Source: a virus. Taken from it: a stretch of 64,000 nucleotides of DNA. The notes beneath the pieces were generated by a model that searched no databases, was not told where the DNA came from, and was given only the letters and a program-made list of their open reading frames with translations. Shown piece after piece: positions 8,895 through 17,950 of this stretch. The position numbers and the translations under genes are program-made. Where the stretch lies: positions 1 through 64,000 of the IMG/VR virus record IMGVR_UViG_3300031963_000068; one strand, written 5' to 3'. The number at the start of each line of letters is the position of its first letter. Within the stretch, counting starts at the first letter, position 1.

Positions 8895-9659
8895 TTATTT
8901 AAATTGTTTATCGTATAACTTTCTTTTCATTTCCATTACTTTACCGATATATCCATTTCTTCTAAGTAGTTTAAAAACTAAATTACCTAAAGAAAATTCC
9001 CCACTTTCAGAATCTAAACCACTTTGACGATAGTTTTTGATTTTTTTCCAAACTTTTTTTATCTTTGGCTCTAATTCGTCAAAGTCTTTACTCTTTGACT
9101 CTTCTTCAATATCATCTATTGACATTATAATATTTTTAGACTTTTCTTTTATCATTCTTTCATTGGGTTTGAAATCCATTTTGACTGGTTTTTTAACCCA
9201 TTTATCATGTAGTAACGAATAAACACCACCCATTTTCCCGGTTTTGAGTTCATCTCTCATAACATCGTCATCTTGAATACAAACCTCAACTTCATATCCT
9301 TTTATTTTGATATCATGTTGTTCATTCCAAATCTTTTTAGCATAATCACATAGTTTTTCAACTAAGTCATAGTCTTCATCAACATCTTTAAATTTAATTG
9401 TTATATGTAAATCATAATCAGAATATTTCTCGGACCAGTTATAATTACAAAGAGAACCACAAAGAATTATATCAATTACATCCGCTTTAATTTCAGTACC
9501 ATCAAAAAAATCCTGACCAATTTGAAGTAATTGTTTTCTAACTTCGTTGTCTAATTCAAAATCATCCCATAATTTAGTAGGTAAATTGTCTTGCAATCTA
9601 AATGACTTTATAGGTGTAAATGTTCCTCTTTTGAATTCAAAAAACTTTGTCAATTTCAT
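8895..9659 (-). CDS. Nucleotidyltransferase-fold protein
   Basis: 254 residues. Carries the pol-beta-type nucleotidyltransferase signature: LC-G68-S69 followed by KYS-D81-Y-D83-LHI, and a third acidic strand GYEVEVCI near residue 120. Such enzymes move NMP groups onto proteins, RNA or small molecules; the target is unknown. The C-terminal third is Lys-rich and helical. The N-terminus MKLTKFFEFKRG weakly resembles the capsid-targeting pattern. First gene of the leftward operon; a TTAATATATA box ends 5 nt before the ATG. Confidence 0.65.
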   Translation of the reverse strand: MKLTKFFEFKRGTFTPIKSFRLQDNLPTKLWDDFELDNEVRKQLLQIGQDFFDGTEIKADVIDIILCGSLCNYNWSEKYSDYDLHITIKFKDVDEDYDLVEKLCDYAKKIWNEQHDIKIKGYEVEVCIQDDDVMRDELKTGKMGGVYSLLHDKWVKKPVKMDFKPNERMIKEKSKNIIMSIDDIEEESKSKDFDELEPKIKKVWKKIKNYRQSGLDSESGEFSLGNLVFKLLRRNGYIGKVMEMKRKLYDKQFK

Positions 9660-9664
9660 ACCAG

Positions 9665-9674
9665 TATATATTAA
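9665..9674 (-). promoter_or_regulatory. TTAATATATA box, 5 nt upstream of ATG 9659
   Basis: TTAATATATA then CTGGT then ATG. One of a recurring set resembling the T4 late promoter TATAAATA. Confidence 0.5.
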
Positions 9675-9707
9675 ATTAGGAAAACTTAATTTGATAATCT
9701 AAATATA

Positions 9708-11369
9708 ATGATTATGAAAAAAATTCTAATTATCGCGCCGCACTTATCAACAGGTGGATTACCTCAATTTCTATTAGAAAAAATTCAGATTCTAATAGAA
9801 AATTATAAAGTCTTTCTAATAGAATGGTCAAATATAACTGGTGGAGTATTTGTAGTTCAAAGAAATAAAATCTCTAAATTACTCGGAAATGACTTTTATA
9901 CTTTAGGTGAAGATAAAAAAATGGTATTAAAAATAATAGACGAATTGAAACCGAATGTTGTTCATTTTGAGGAGTTTTCCGAAACATTTATTGACTTTGA
10001 AATATTACATAGTATTTATCAAAATAAAAATTATTTTATAACCGAAACCACACACGGTACATCTTTCAATATTAATGATAAAAAATTCATTCCTGATAAA
10101 ATAATGTTTGTCTCAAAGGGTAATTTTAATCAATACAGAACAATTACTCAAGATTGTGATGTGATAGAATTTCCTGAAAAAAATAAAAAAAGAGTTGAAA
10201 ACTTAGAAAAATTAGGTTTAGACCCAAGTTACAAACATATTTTAAATGTAGGCCTTTTTACCAGTGGTAAAAATCAAGGTGAAATATTTGATTATGCCAG
10301 AAAACTAACAGATTATAAAATTAAGTTTCACTTTATAGGAAACCAAGCTGGTAATTTTCAAGATTATTGGAAACCAATAATGGATAACAAACCAGATAAT
10401 TGTATAGTATGGGGTGAAAAGGAAAATGTTAAGGATTTCTATGATTCTATGGATCTATTTCTATTTACATCAATTTGGGAAAATAGACCTCTGTCTGTTT
10501 TAGAAGCAATAAATAGCGACATGAAAGTTTTAATGTATAACTTAACTAATTATGCAAATGACTTTGCCAGATTTAATAATGTTTCTTTTTTAACATCTGA
10601 CTTTGATTCTAATATAAATTTAATATTAGAGAATCTTTCTATTCAAAAATCAAATAAACAAAATAAAAACTCTGTTAAAATTGATACAAATTTTAATCAA
10701 AACTCATTAAAAAATACAAATAGAATTTCAACATATCATATACTAACCGATATTGACACAGAAAGAGAAATAAGGTCTATTGCCGACCTATCTAAACTAG
10801 AAGATTTTGATTTCTCTTACAATACAATAATTAGTAAAAGATGGACAGAACTTCCACCAAAAGAAACTTGTGCCTTTCCAGACATAGTTGCTATGGAACC
10901 AGGTGGTAAATTGACACCCGCACACTATGGTTGTTATTTAGGACACAGAAAAGCTTTTGAAACAGGCTACATAGATAATCCAGAGTATATGATTATATTT
11001 GAATGTGATTGCATCTTAGACACTACACATGAAGAGTTTGTAAAAAAAGTAAATGAAGCTATTGAAATAGTCGAAAAGAATGACCTGTTTATGTTTTCTT
11101 TTGGTTTTCACAATAACCAATCAATTTTATCAAAAGAGGAAAAATATTATAAAGTTTACGAATTTATAGGCGCACATGCTTATTTAATTCCTAGAAAATC
11201 TTATAAAACAATTTACGATACTTATCAGAACGAAAAATGGAATGTTGCGGATTTATTTATGGGAAACAACTTCAGAAATTTTGTTCATGGAATTTTTCCA
11301 AAACCAATTACCAAACAAGCTGGTGGTATATCAATATTAGAAAATTTAGCAAATGAGGACAGATATTAA
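9708..11369 (+). CDS. Two-domain glycosyltransferase: GT-B (GT4-like) plus GT25-like
   Basis: 553 residues. Residues 1-~320 look like a GT-B glycosyltransferase: Rossmann start KILIIAPHLSTGGLPQ, a second-domain start YKHILNVGLFTSGKNQGE, and the donor-site run LFTSIWENRPLSVLEAI. Residues ~340-553 resemble family 25 (LPS-type) transferases: LTPAHYGCYLGHRKAF matches the family's glycine/cysteine/histidine block, followed by MIIFECDCIL as the acidic metal motif. One polypeptide could add two successive sugars. A second in-frame ATG at 9714 is an alternative start. The gene overlaps the next by 17 nt. Confidence 0.72.
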   Translation: MIMKKILIIAPHLSTGGLPQFLLEKIQILIENYKVFLIEWSNITGGVFVVQRNKISKLLGNDFYTLGEDKKMVLKIIDELKPNVVHFEEFSETFIDFEILHSIYQNKNYFITETTHGTSFNINDKKFIPDKIMFVSKGNFNQYRTITQDCDVIEFPEKNKKRVENLEKLGLDPSYKHILNVGLFTSGKNQGEIFDYARKLTDYKIKFHFIGNQAGNFQDYWKPIMDNKPDNCIVWGEKENVKDFYDSMDLFLFTSIWENRPLSVLEAINSDMKVLMYNLTNYANDFARFNNVSFLTSDFDSNINLILENLSIQKSNKQNKNSVKIDTNFNQNSLKNTNRISTYHILTDIDTEREIRSIADLSKLEDFDFSYNTIISKRWTELPPKETCAFPDIVAMEPGGKLTPAHYGCYLGHRKAFETGYIDNPEYMIIFECDCILDTTHEEFVKKVNEAIEIVEKNDLFMFSFGFHNNQSILSKEEKYYKVYEFIGAHAYLIPRKSYKTIYDTYQNEKWNVADLFMGNNFRNFVHGIFPKPITKQAGGISILENLANEDRY

Positions 11370-12939
11370 ACACGGATTTATTGTAACTTACTTTAGAAGT
11401 TCAGACGAATCAGAAAAATTACTTTCTGATATGATCGAAGTATTAAGTAAAGAAAATTTCTATTTAGTATTAGCAGCACATAGCTTAGTACCAGTTGAGA
11501 TACAACAAAAATGTGACTTTTTTATTTATGAGTCTCTAAACATCTCAGATGATAGAAAATATTCACACGGTGTTGCAGAAAGCTCTCTAATTGAAATGTC
11601 ACTAAATCACCTAAAATATCAAAATATTGAGTGGACATTTAAAACCTGTTATGATATCATATTAAATGATGTTTCAGTATTTTCTAAAGTTACTAATAAT
11701 TACAAATTTCCATTTGTAACATGTAATTGGGGCGATCATTTTATATGCACCCATACTTTTTTTGCAAACGTAGATTTTATACTCAATAATATCAATTTCT
11801 ACAAAACAGTAGAAGAAATGTTCCAAAACAGCAATGTATTAGAATTGTGCTGGCAAAATGATATTTTAAATAAAAACTTAAAAGACCAACTCTATATCTA
11901 CGAAAGTAAAGCAGAGTTATTTGGTAATTCAAATATAATAGATGTAGTTGGTTTCAACTATCACAATGTTGAATTCTGGTACGAAGAACAAGAAAATAAA
12001 TTTTATGTAAAAAATAATGGAGTTGATTATTCAGCAGAACTTAGAATCTTTGATTACTACAGCGATACTTGTTTGTATGTAAATAAAGATTTTAATCAAC
12101 CAAAAGGAGCTGTCCATTGGATAGTATCACCAGTGACAGATTATTTAAAATTTTCTAAAAACGGATATTATTTAGAGATTTATTTAGAAAATAAAACTAT
12201 AACAAAAAATATCTTAATAAAAGATTTTAGACTAAAAGATCCTAACTCAAAAAAATTTAAAAGAATCAAAAGAAAAGAAGTCAAATTTAATGAATATTGT
12301 GATTTTACAAATTTTGACCTTTATTCAGAATTTGGGATAGATATTAAAAAAATTAATAATTATGTAGACATCGGTGCTTGCTATGGTCTTTCTATTTTAC
12401 CTTTTTTAGAAAATAATTGTAAAATATACATGATTGAACCCGATACAAATAATTTAGATATTCTAAAAGATATATGGAGTAACTCAAATAATATAAAAAT
12501 AATAGATAAAGCAATATCAGACACAAATGGAGTAATAAATTTCTACATAGAAGAAAATTTGAGTGTTGTATCTAGCATTTTTGAAAAAAATGCCTTAGGT
12601 AACGAAAATGGTAGAAAATCTATCGAGATAGAATCCATAACACCAAACAATTTAATAGAAAATTACATAGATGAATCTGAGATTGACCTTATGAAAGTTG
12701 ACATTGAAGGAGCAGAGTATCAATTTTTTGAAAATATCACAAAAGAAAACTTATCTAAAGTTAAAAGATTTATTATTGAGTTTCATAATAACGAAGACTT
12801 TAGAGTGATGAATATATTAAAAACACTAGCTAAAAACGGATTTAGATATAAATTATCCAAATGGCAAAATTGGGATGATGATTTTATCATTTCAAATAAA
12901 ATGGGTATAATTTACGCAGAAAAAACTAATAAATTATGA
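11353..12939 (+). CDS. Glycosyltransferase-like domain fused to FkbM methyltransferase
   Basis: 528 residues. The C-terminal ~200 residues form a class I SAM methyltransferase of the FkbM type: V338-D-I-G-A-C-Y-G345, the acidic strand IYMIEPDTNN, and KVDIEGAEYQFFE. FkbM enzymes O-methylate sugars or polyketides. Residues 1-~200 begin HGFIVTYFRSSDESEK and resemble a small GT-A-like domain, less surely. A middle strand-rich region (~200-310) may bind carbohydrate. It overlaps both neighbouring glycosyltransferase genes (17 nt and 4 nt). Confidence 0.68.
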   Translation: MRTDIKHGFIVTYFRSSDESEKLLSDMIEVLSKENFYLVLAAHSLVPVEIQQKCDFFIYESLNISDDRKYSHGVAESSLIEMSLNHLKYQNIEWTFKTCYDIILNDVSVFSKVTNNYKFPFVTCNWGDHFICTHTFFANVDFILNNINFYKTVEEMFQNSNVLELCWQNDILNKNLKDQLYIYESKAELFGNSNIIDVVGFNYHNVEFWYEEQENKFYVKNNGVDYSAELRIFDYYSDTCLYVNKDFNQPKGAVHWIVSPVTDYLKFSKNGYYLEIYLENKTITKNILIKDFRLKDPNSKKFKRIKRKEVKFNEYCDFTNFDLYSEFGIDIKKINNYVDIGACYGLSILPFLENNCKIYMIEPDTNNLDILKDIWSNSNNIKIIDKAISDTNGVINFYIEENLSVVSSIFEKNALGNENGRKSIEIESITPNNLIENYIDESEIDLMKVDIEGAEYQFFENITKENLSKVKRFIIEFHNNEDFRVMNILKTLAKNGFRYKLSKWQNWDDDFIISNKMGIIYAEKTNKL

Positions 12940-15212
12940 TTAAAACAAAAGTTAAAATAGATTTTCAGGGCTCTGATGTAGTCGAAGTCACAAACATGAC
13001 CGATATAAGATTAGAAAATTGTTTATTAGATATAAAGAACATTCTTTACGGAACAATATGTTATCAAACATTCGATTTATCACCAAACGAAACTATAACA
13101 TTTCAATTATCAAAAGATAATTTTTATGAAGAGTGGAAGGATGAAAAATTTAATGTTAAATTTTATTCAAACCATAAGTTGATTATTGAAAAAAGTTATA
13201 ATGATAAATCAAAATGTTTTGTGATTTTAACAAATGATAAGTTTGAAAAATTAGCTGAACAATTAATCATAGGATTAGTTAAATATACCGATATTGATAT
13301 TTTACATTATAACATCGGTTATAAATCTACACTAAACTATCCAAATCTAAAAAATATAGAATTTGGAATTGGTGAAGACACAAATGATCCTCACTACATG
13401 CAGTTTTCAAAAGCTCCTGTGTTTTTAGATGTGATTGAGAAAGGTTATAAAAATTGCATATTTTTAGATGTTGATATACAAGTGAGACCAAATATCTATA
13501 AAATGTTCGAATTATTGAGTGAAATAGAAGATGGTCCGATTTTTCAAAAAGGCGCACATGATTACACTTTAGTTGGTAAAGAATATGTTCCAGGCCCATT
13601 GGTTCAAAATTTGTTAGAGCTTCCTAATCAAAAATACCCACATGGGATAACCAATGTAGTTCTTTTTACAAATAATCACAAGAATTTATTTCAACAATGG
13701 AAGGATGTATGCTTTTCCAAAGAGATAAAAGAAATAAAAAAAGTAGAGTTCCTACATGATGAATTGTTGTTAAATGGATTGATGTGGAAAAATAACATCA
13801 AGCCAAAATATTATTGGTTTGGTTTGAATATTGACTCAATTGAAGATGTTAAATTTTTCTATAACTATAATAATAATACATTCAATGATCGTGTCGATTT
13901 AAATGACTACGGTATAGGTCATCCTTTTCAATCCTTTATACCTTTTGATAAAGAACAAATAATGTTCTTTCATTGTATAAAAGATCCAAATGTTGCAAAA
14001 AAAATAAATGATTATGTATCTGAAAGAGAATATGGTAGTTTCTCCGATAGAATTTCATCATTCTATAAAGACATAAAATTTACCGAAAATAGAATATTAG
14101 AAAAAACAAATATTCAAATAATATCACACTACATAGATGGACCATACGTTGAAATTTTATGTAATGAAAAAAGAAACTTTATTGTAAATTTCTTTGACGG
14201 AAAAATGAAATTAATACATCGTTCAGAAATCACTAGTAATATGTGGACAAGAGCAAATAAAAGATATTATGATGATTATACCGTTCAAATAATAGAAAAC
14301 GGAGAGGTTATTTTTGAAGAACAAATTAATTTAGAAAATAAAAGAGTTTTGATAACAATAGAATCTTCATCACTTGGAGATTCTCTAGCATGGATGCCAT
14401 ACGCTGAGGAATTTAGAAAAAAACATAATTGTGAGGTCATATTATCAACATTCAATAATGAAGTTTTTGAACAAAACTATCCAAATTTAATTTTCTCAAA
14501 ACCAGGTGAAGTTGTTCACAATCTACACGCATTATATAGGATTGGCTGGTATTACGACGCTTCAATGGAAGTAGACTATTCAAGAGTTCCAAATAACTTT
14601 AGAATGCAACCTATGCAAAAAACTGCCTCTGATATTTTAGGTTTAGAGTATAAGGAAGTTATGCCATTACTCACATTACCCAATGTAGAAAAGAAAAGAA
14701 AAGTAGGTATTGCAATACATGCAACAGCACAAGCTAAATATTGGAACAATCCAACTGGTTGGCAAGAGGTTGTAGATTATCTAAATAGTTTGAACTATGA
14801 AGTAATGTTATACTCACGAGAAGGAGATGGCTATATGGGAAATTATCATCCATCTGGTATAACTAAATATCCAGGCGGAACGTTACAAGATGTTATAAAT
14901 GATTTAGCAACTTGTGAATTCTTCATAGGCATAGGTTCAGGTCTCAGTTGGTTATCTTGGGCTACAAAATTACCAACCATTATTGTGTCTGGATTTAGTT
15001 ACGATTATACTGAAACAATTTCAAATACGTGGAGAGTAATAAATAAAAAGACTTGCACAGGTTGCTTTAATACTCATAGATTGGATCCAGGAGATTGGAA
15101 TTGGTGTCCTATATTTAAAGGAACTGAAAAACATTTTGAGTGTAGTAAGGAAATAAGTAGTCAAGTGGTAATAGATAAAATAAATGATGTTATAAATACT
15201 TTACGTAATTAA
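12936..15212 (+). CDS. GT-A transferase fused to autotransporter-heptosyltransferase-like domain
   Basis: 758 residues. Residues ~90-360 form a GT-A-like domain with CIFL-D178-V-D180-IQ and a late HDELLLNGLMW. From ~470 a GT-B domain resembles the TibC/Aah autotransporter heptosyltransferases, which O-glycosylate Ser in repetitive surface adhesins: GDSLAWMPYAEEFRKKH, later IGIGSGLSWLSWATKLP. A terminal metal finger has four cysteines (C707, C710, C724, C736) around DPGDWNWCP, the hallmark 'iron finger' of that family. ATGA overlap with the gene before; the 3' end overlaps the convergent methyltransferase gene by 23 nt. Confidence 0.75.
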   Translation: MIKTKVKIDFQGSDVVEVTNMTDIRLENCLLDIKNILYGTICYQTFDLSPNETITFQLSKDNFYEEWKDEKFNVKFYSNHKLIIEKSYNDKSKCFVILTNDKFEKLAEQLIIGLVKYTDIDILHYNIGYKSTLNYPNLKNIEFGIGEDTNDPHYMQFSKAPVFLDVIEKGYKNCIFLDVDIQVRPNIYKMFELLSEIEDGPIFQKGAHDYTLVGKEYVPGPLVQNLLELPNQKYPHGITNVVLFTNNHKNLFQQWKDVCFSKEIKEIKKVEFLHDELLLNGLMWKNNIKPKYYWFGLNIDSIEDVKFFYNYNNNTFNDRVDLNDYGIGHPFQSFIPFDKEQIMFFHCIKDPNVAKKINDYVSEREYGSFSDRISSFYKDIKFTENRILEKTNIQIISHYIDGPYVEILCNEKRNFIVNFFDGKMKLIHRSEITSNMWTRANKRYYDDYTVQIIENGEVIFEEQINLENKRVLITIESSSLGDSLAWMPYAEEFRKKHNCEVILSTFNNEVFEQNYPNLIFSKPGEVVHNLHALYRIGWYYDASMEVDYSRVPNNFRMQPMQKTASDILGLEYKEVMPLLTLPNVEKKRKVGIAIHATAQAKYWNNPTGWQEVVDYLNSLNYEVMLYSREGDGYMGNYHPSGITKYPGGTLQDVINDLATCEFFIGIGSGLSWLSWATKLPTIIVSGFSYDYTETISNTWRVINKKTCTGCFNTHRLDPGDWNWCPIFKGTEKHFECSKEISSQVVIDKINDVINTLRN

Positions 15213-15756
15213 CATAACAATCTGAACTATTATGATAAGTATTGGTCGGAATGTCACAAGTAATATTCATAATATATTGATGTAATCTATCACCATATTT
15301 ATATCGGTCTCTTCCTTTTGGATCAAAATAAGAAAAAACCCCATTTTTAGAAAGAGATCTATCAACAACTTTTTCTCTAAAAAATGAGATATTATCACAA
15401 TCAGCATCATAGAATATACCATCATATTTATGTTGATTTATCTTCCAATATATTTTATACCAATCACCATAAATCACTCTAACATTTTCCTTTGACTCTG
15501 ACCATATTTTTAACTTCTCGTAGATTTGTGGATTTACTTCAACTATTGTATGTGATTGAATTGAAAAACTTTGAACATAATTTGCAAAAATTCCCATGCC
15601 AAAACCTATTTCTAAAATATGACCACCATTCTGACAGACTACTTTTGAATGTTCAAACATAAGCTCATTTTCCCAACTCATCATAACAAATGAATTAGGT
15701 TCATTTTCTAAATGAATTGAATCTTCACTAAATACAACATTTCTACCATTTGTCAT
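15190..15756 (-). CDS. SAM methyltransferase, GAMT/RMT2-like
   Basis: 188 residues. Motif I is HILE49-I-G51-FGMG55, preceded by FVMMSWENELM and followed by SHTIVEVNPQIYEKLKIW; this arrangement matches guanidinoacetate and RMT2 protein-arginine methyltransferases. FYDADCD is the post-motif acidic loop. A guanidino or protein substrate is therefore suggested, but the substrate cannot be read from sequence. It is coupled by ATGA overlap to the 102-aa gene, itself 12 nt downstream of a fibre gene, so it may be co-transcribed with the fibres. Confidence 0.7.
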   Translation of the reverse strand: MTNGRNVVFSEDSIHLENEPNSFVMMSWENELMFEHSKVVCQNGGHILEIGFGMGIFANYVQSFSIQSHTIVEVNPQIYEKLKIWSESKENVRVIYGDWYKIYWKINQHKYDGIFYDADCDNISFFREKVVDRSLSKNGVFSYFDPKGRDRYKYGDRLHQYIMNITCDIPTNTYHNSSDCYVNYVKYL

Positions 15757-16061
15757 ATTACCTCACATATATATCCCATACTTTCATATCTCTGAACAGC
15801 ATATGTGTAAACCGAATCCAATGATTGTATCTCATTAGTGGCGTCTATACTACATAAAATATTACCATCATGTAAATCAGTGAATATTTTGATGCCTTGA
15901 TGGTATTTTTCTTTTGAATAATATATCTCAATTTCAATTTCCATATTTCTACCATTTGAATGTGCTTTAAATCCAACTCTAGCATAAACTGAATCAAGCT
16001 CAACATCTGTACCTAATATGTGAATTTTTCTTTTTTCTGTACTCTTTATTAATAAACCCAT
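15753..16061 (-). CDS. Small beta-rich hypothetical protein of the fibre operon
   Basis: 102 residues, predicted mostly strands (IHILGTDVELDSVYARVGF, MEIEIEIYYSKEKY). No cysteine motif or signal. It lies between a fibre gene (12 nt) and the methyltransferase (ATGA overlap), which suggests a virion or fibre-assembly role. Function not recognised. Confidence 0.6.
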   Translation of the reverse strand: MGLLIKSTEKRKIHILGTDVELDSVYARVGFKAHSNGRNMEIEIEIYYSKEKYHQGIKIFTDLHDGNILCSIDATNEIQSLDSVYTYAVQRYESMGYICEVI

Positions 16062-16073
16062 AAAATCTTTTTT

Positions 16074-17936
16074 TTAAAAATACGTAGTTACTACAACAAT
16101 CCCATCACCACCACGGCCACCAGCACCTGATACAACACCAACACCAACATTACTTGAAGCAGCACCACCACCACCTCCGCCTCCATATAGACCACCAGCG
16201 GATCCAGAACCGGCTGCAATATTACTAGAGCCTCCGCCTCCGCCTCCTTGACCAAACAAAGTTCCAGCAACTTGACTCAAAGCAAGACCACCACTTGCAG
16301 CAATAGGACCACCGTTTGTATCACCTGTAATAAATATTTGTCTTATGTTACCACCACTTCCACCAGATTGTAAAGCATTAGCCGAACTAATTGAGCCTCC
16401 GCCTCCGCCTCCGCTCGGTCCATATGGTATTTCAGCACCATCATCCGCAGTAGCAGCCGTATTCGATCTACCTCCATTAGCAGGGTTAGTTAGATAAGTA
16501 TTACCAACACCTCCAATCGGTGGAAGTATACTTTTAGCAGAAGAGCCACCAAAACCGGCGCCTCCGCCTCCAGCAAAAGAAAAAGTTCCAAAAAGACTAT
16601 TACCACCAGCCGAACCAGGTCTACCATTAGTTGAGTCAGTTGCTTGAGAACCACCTCCTGTACCAGATGTACCAACTGTAACCGAGACAGTAGATGGCAA
16701 ATCTTGACCGATGAAATTAGTAACAGAAACACCACCACCTCCACCACCATCACCACCCATTCTAGTAGAAGAAGCAGCACCTCTTCTACCAGAGCCACCT
16801 CCACCACCAGCACCAATAAGAATAACATTTACTAATTTAGCTCCATTTGGTTTAGTCCAAGTAGAATTTGAGGTATAAACTTGGACATTTGAAGCACTAA
16901 CGTTTCCTTGACCCGACGTACCAGAAGTAGAACCTGACGTACCAGAAGTACCAGAGGTAGTTGCTTGACCTCTTGTTCCAGATGTACCTTCAGAAGCTTG
17001 AGTACCAGATGTACCAAATGTTCCACTCGTTCCACTTGTACCATTTGAACGACTTATTCCAGATGTACTAATACCACTTGTTCCAGATGTAGATGAGAGT
17101 GCAGAAAAGCCAACTATTGATGAACCACTTGTTCCAGCAGTAGAAACACCACCTGAACTTCCCGAGGTACCGGATGTTGAAACATCACCATTAGTACCAG
17201 ATGTTCCTTTAGTACCGGAAGTAGCAACTTGACCCGTTGTTCCAGCAGTACCAGACTGACCAGATGTACCATTAGTACCAGATGTACCCTGAGTACCAGA
17301 TGTACCAGATTGACCAGATGTTCCAGCAGTTCCAGTTTGTACACCGGATGTACCGGATGTACCAGATTGAGTAGAAACAGCATTTGTAGTTATGTTACCT
17401 GATGTACCAGATGTCGTAAGAGAAGCATTTGCAGTTGAAATACCAAAATTACCAGATGTTCCGGATGTATTAGAGTTCCCGGATGTTCCGGATGTGTTAG
17501 ATGTTCCTGATGTTCCTGATGTTGTTATTTGACCTCTTGTACCAGAGGTACTTGATAAACCAGATGTTCCAGCAGTCGTTGATAAAGTATTATTAGTTGA
17601 TATTCCAGAGAGACTACTGACTGAAGAAAAACCCTGTGTACCAGATGTTCCAGATGTTCCATTTGTACCAGATGTTCCAGATGTTCCATTTGTACCAGAT
17701 GTTGCATTAAAAACAGCACCTGAGCTACCAGAAGTTGAATTCTGACCAGATTGACCAGATTGACCATTTGTACCAGAAGTATTTGAAATACTACTATTTC
17801 CAGATGCACCGGATGACAAAGAATTTCCAGAAGTACCGCTGGTTTTAGAAGAACCATTTGTACCAGAAAGTCCATTTGTACCAGACGTTCCACTCTGTAT
17901 TAAACCACTAACACTATTAATTTTAGATAACGACAT
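16074..17936 (-). CDS. Collagen-like fibre with glycine-rich adhesin tip (paralogue 1 of 3)
   Basis: 620 residues. A short N-terminal anchor ([15 protein letters not shown]) is followed by residues ~16-370 of Gly-X-Y triplets, mostly G-T-S, with almost no proline. Then [19 protein letters not shown] opens a glycine-rich C-terminal domain packed with GGGGGG runs, resembling Gly_rich_2-type and gp38-like phage adhesins built from polyglycine loops. The chain ends [10 protein letters not shown], a pattern shared with its two upstream paralogues. Probably a receptor-binding or decorating fibre. A TTAATATATA box ends 4 nt before the ATG. Confidence 0.8.
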   Translation of the reverse strand: MSLSKINSVSGLIQSGTSGTNGLSGTNGSSKTSGTSGNSLSSGASGNSSISNTSGTNGQSGQSGQNSTSGSSGAVFNATSGTNGTSGTSGTNGTSGTSGTQGFSSVSSLSGISTNNTLSTTAGTSGLSSTSGTRGQITTSGTSGTSNTSGTSGNSNTSGTSGNFGISTANASLTTSGTSGNITTNAVSTQSGTSGTSGVQTGTAGTSGQSGTSGTQGTSGTNGTSGQSGTAGTTGQVATSGTKGTSGTNGDVSTSGTSGSSGGVSTAGTSGSSIVGFSALSSTSGTSGISTSGISRSNGTSGTSGTFGTSGTQASEGTSGTRGQATTSGTSGTSGSTSGTSGQGNVSASNVQVYTSNSTWTKPNGAKLVNVILIGAGGGGGSGRRGAASSTRMGGDGGGGGGVSVTNFIGQDLPSTVSVTVGTSGTGGGSQATDSTNGRPGSAGGNSLFGTFSFAGGGGAGFGGSSAKSILPPIGGVGNTYLTNPANGGRSNTAATADDGAEIPYGPSGGGGGGSISSANALQSGGSGGNIRQIFITGDTNGGPIAASGGLALSQVAGTLFGQGGGGGGSSNIAAGSGSAGGLYGGGGGGGAASSNVGVGVVSGAGGRGGDGIVVVTTYF

Positions 17937-17940
17937 AATT

Positions 17941-17950
17941 TATATATTAA
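17941..17950 (-). promoter_or_regulatory. TTAATATATA box, 4 nt upstream of ATG 17936
   Basis: TTTTAATATATA then AATT then ATG; overlaps the stop codon of the preceding fibre gene. Confidence 0.5.
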
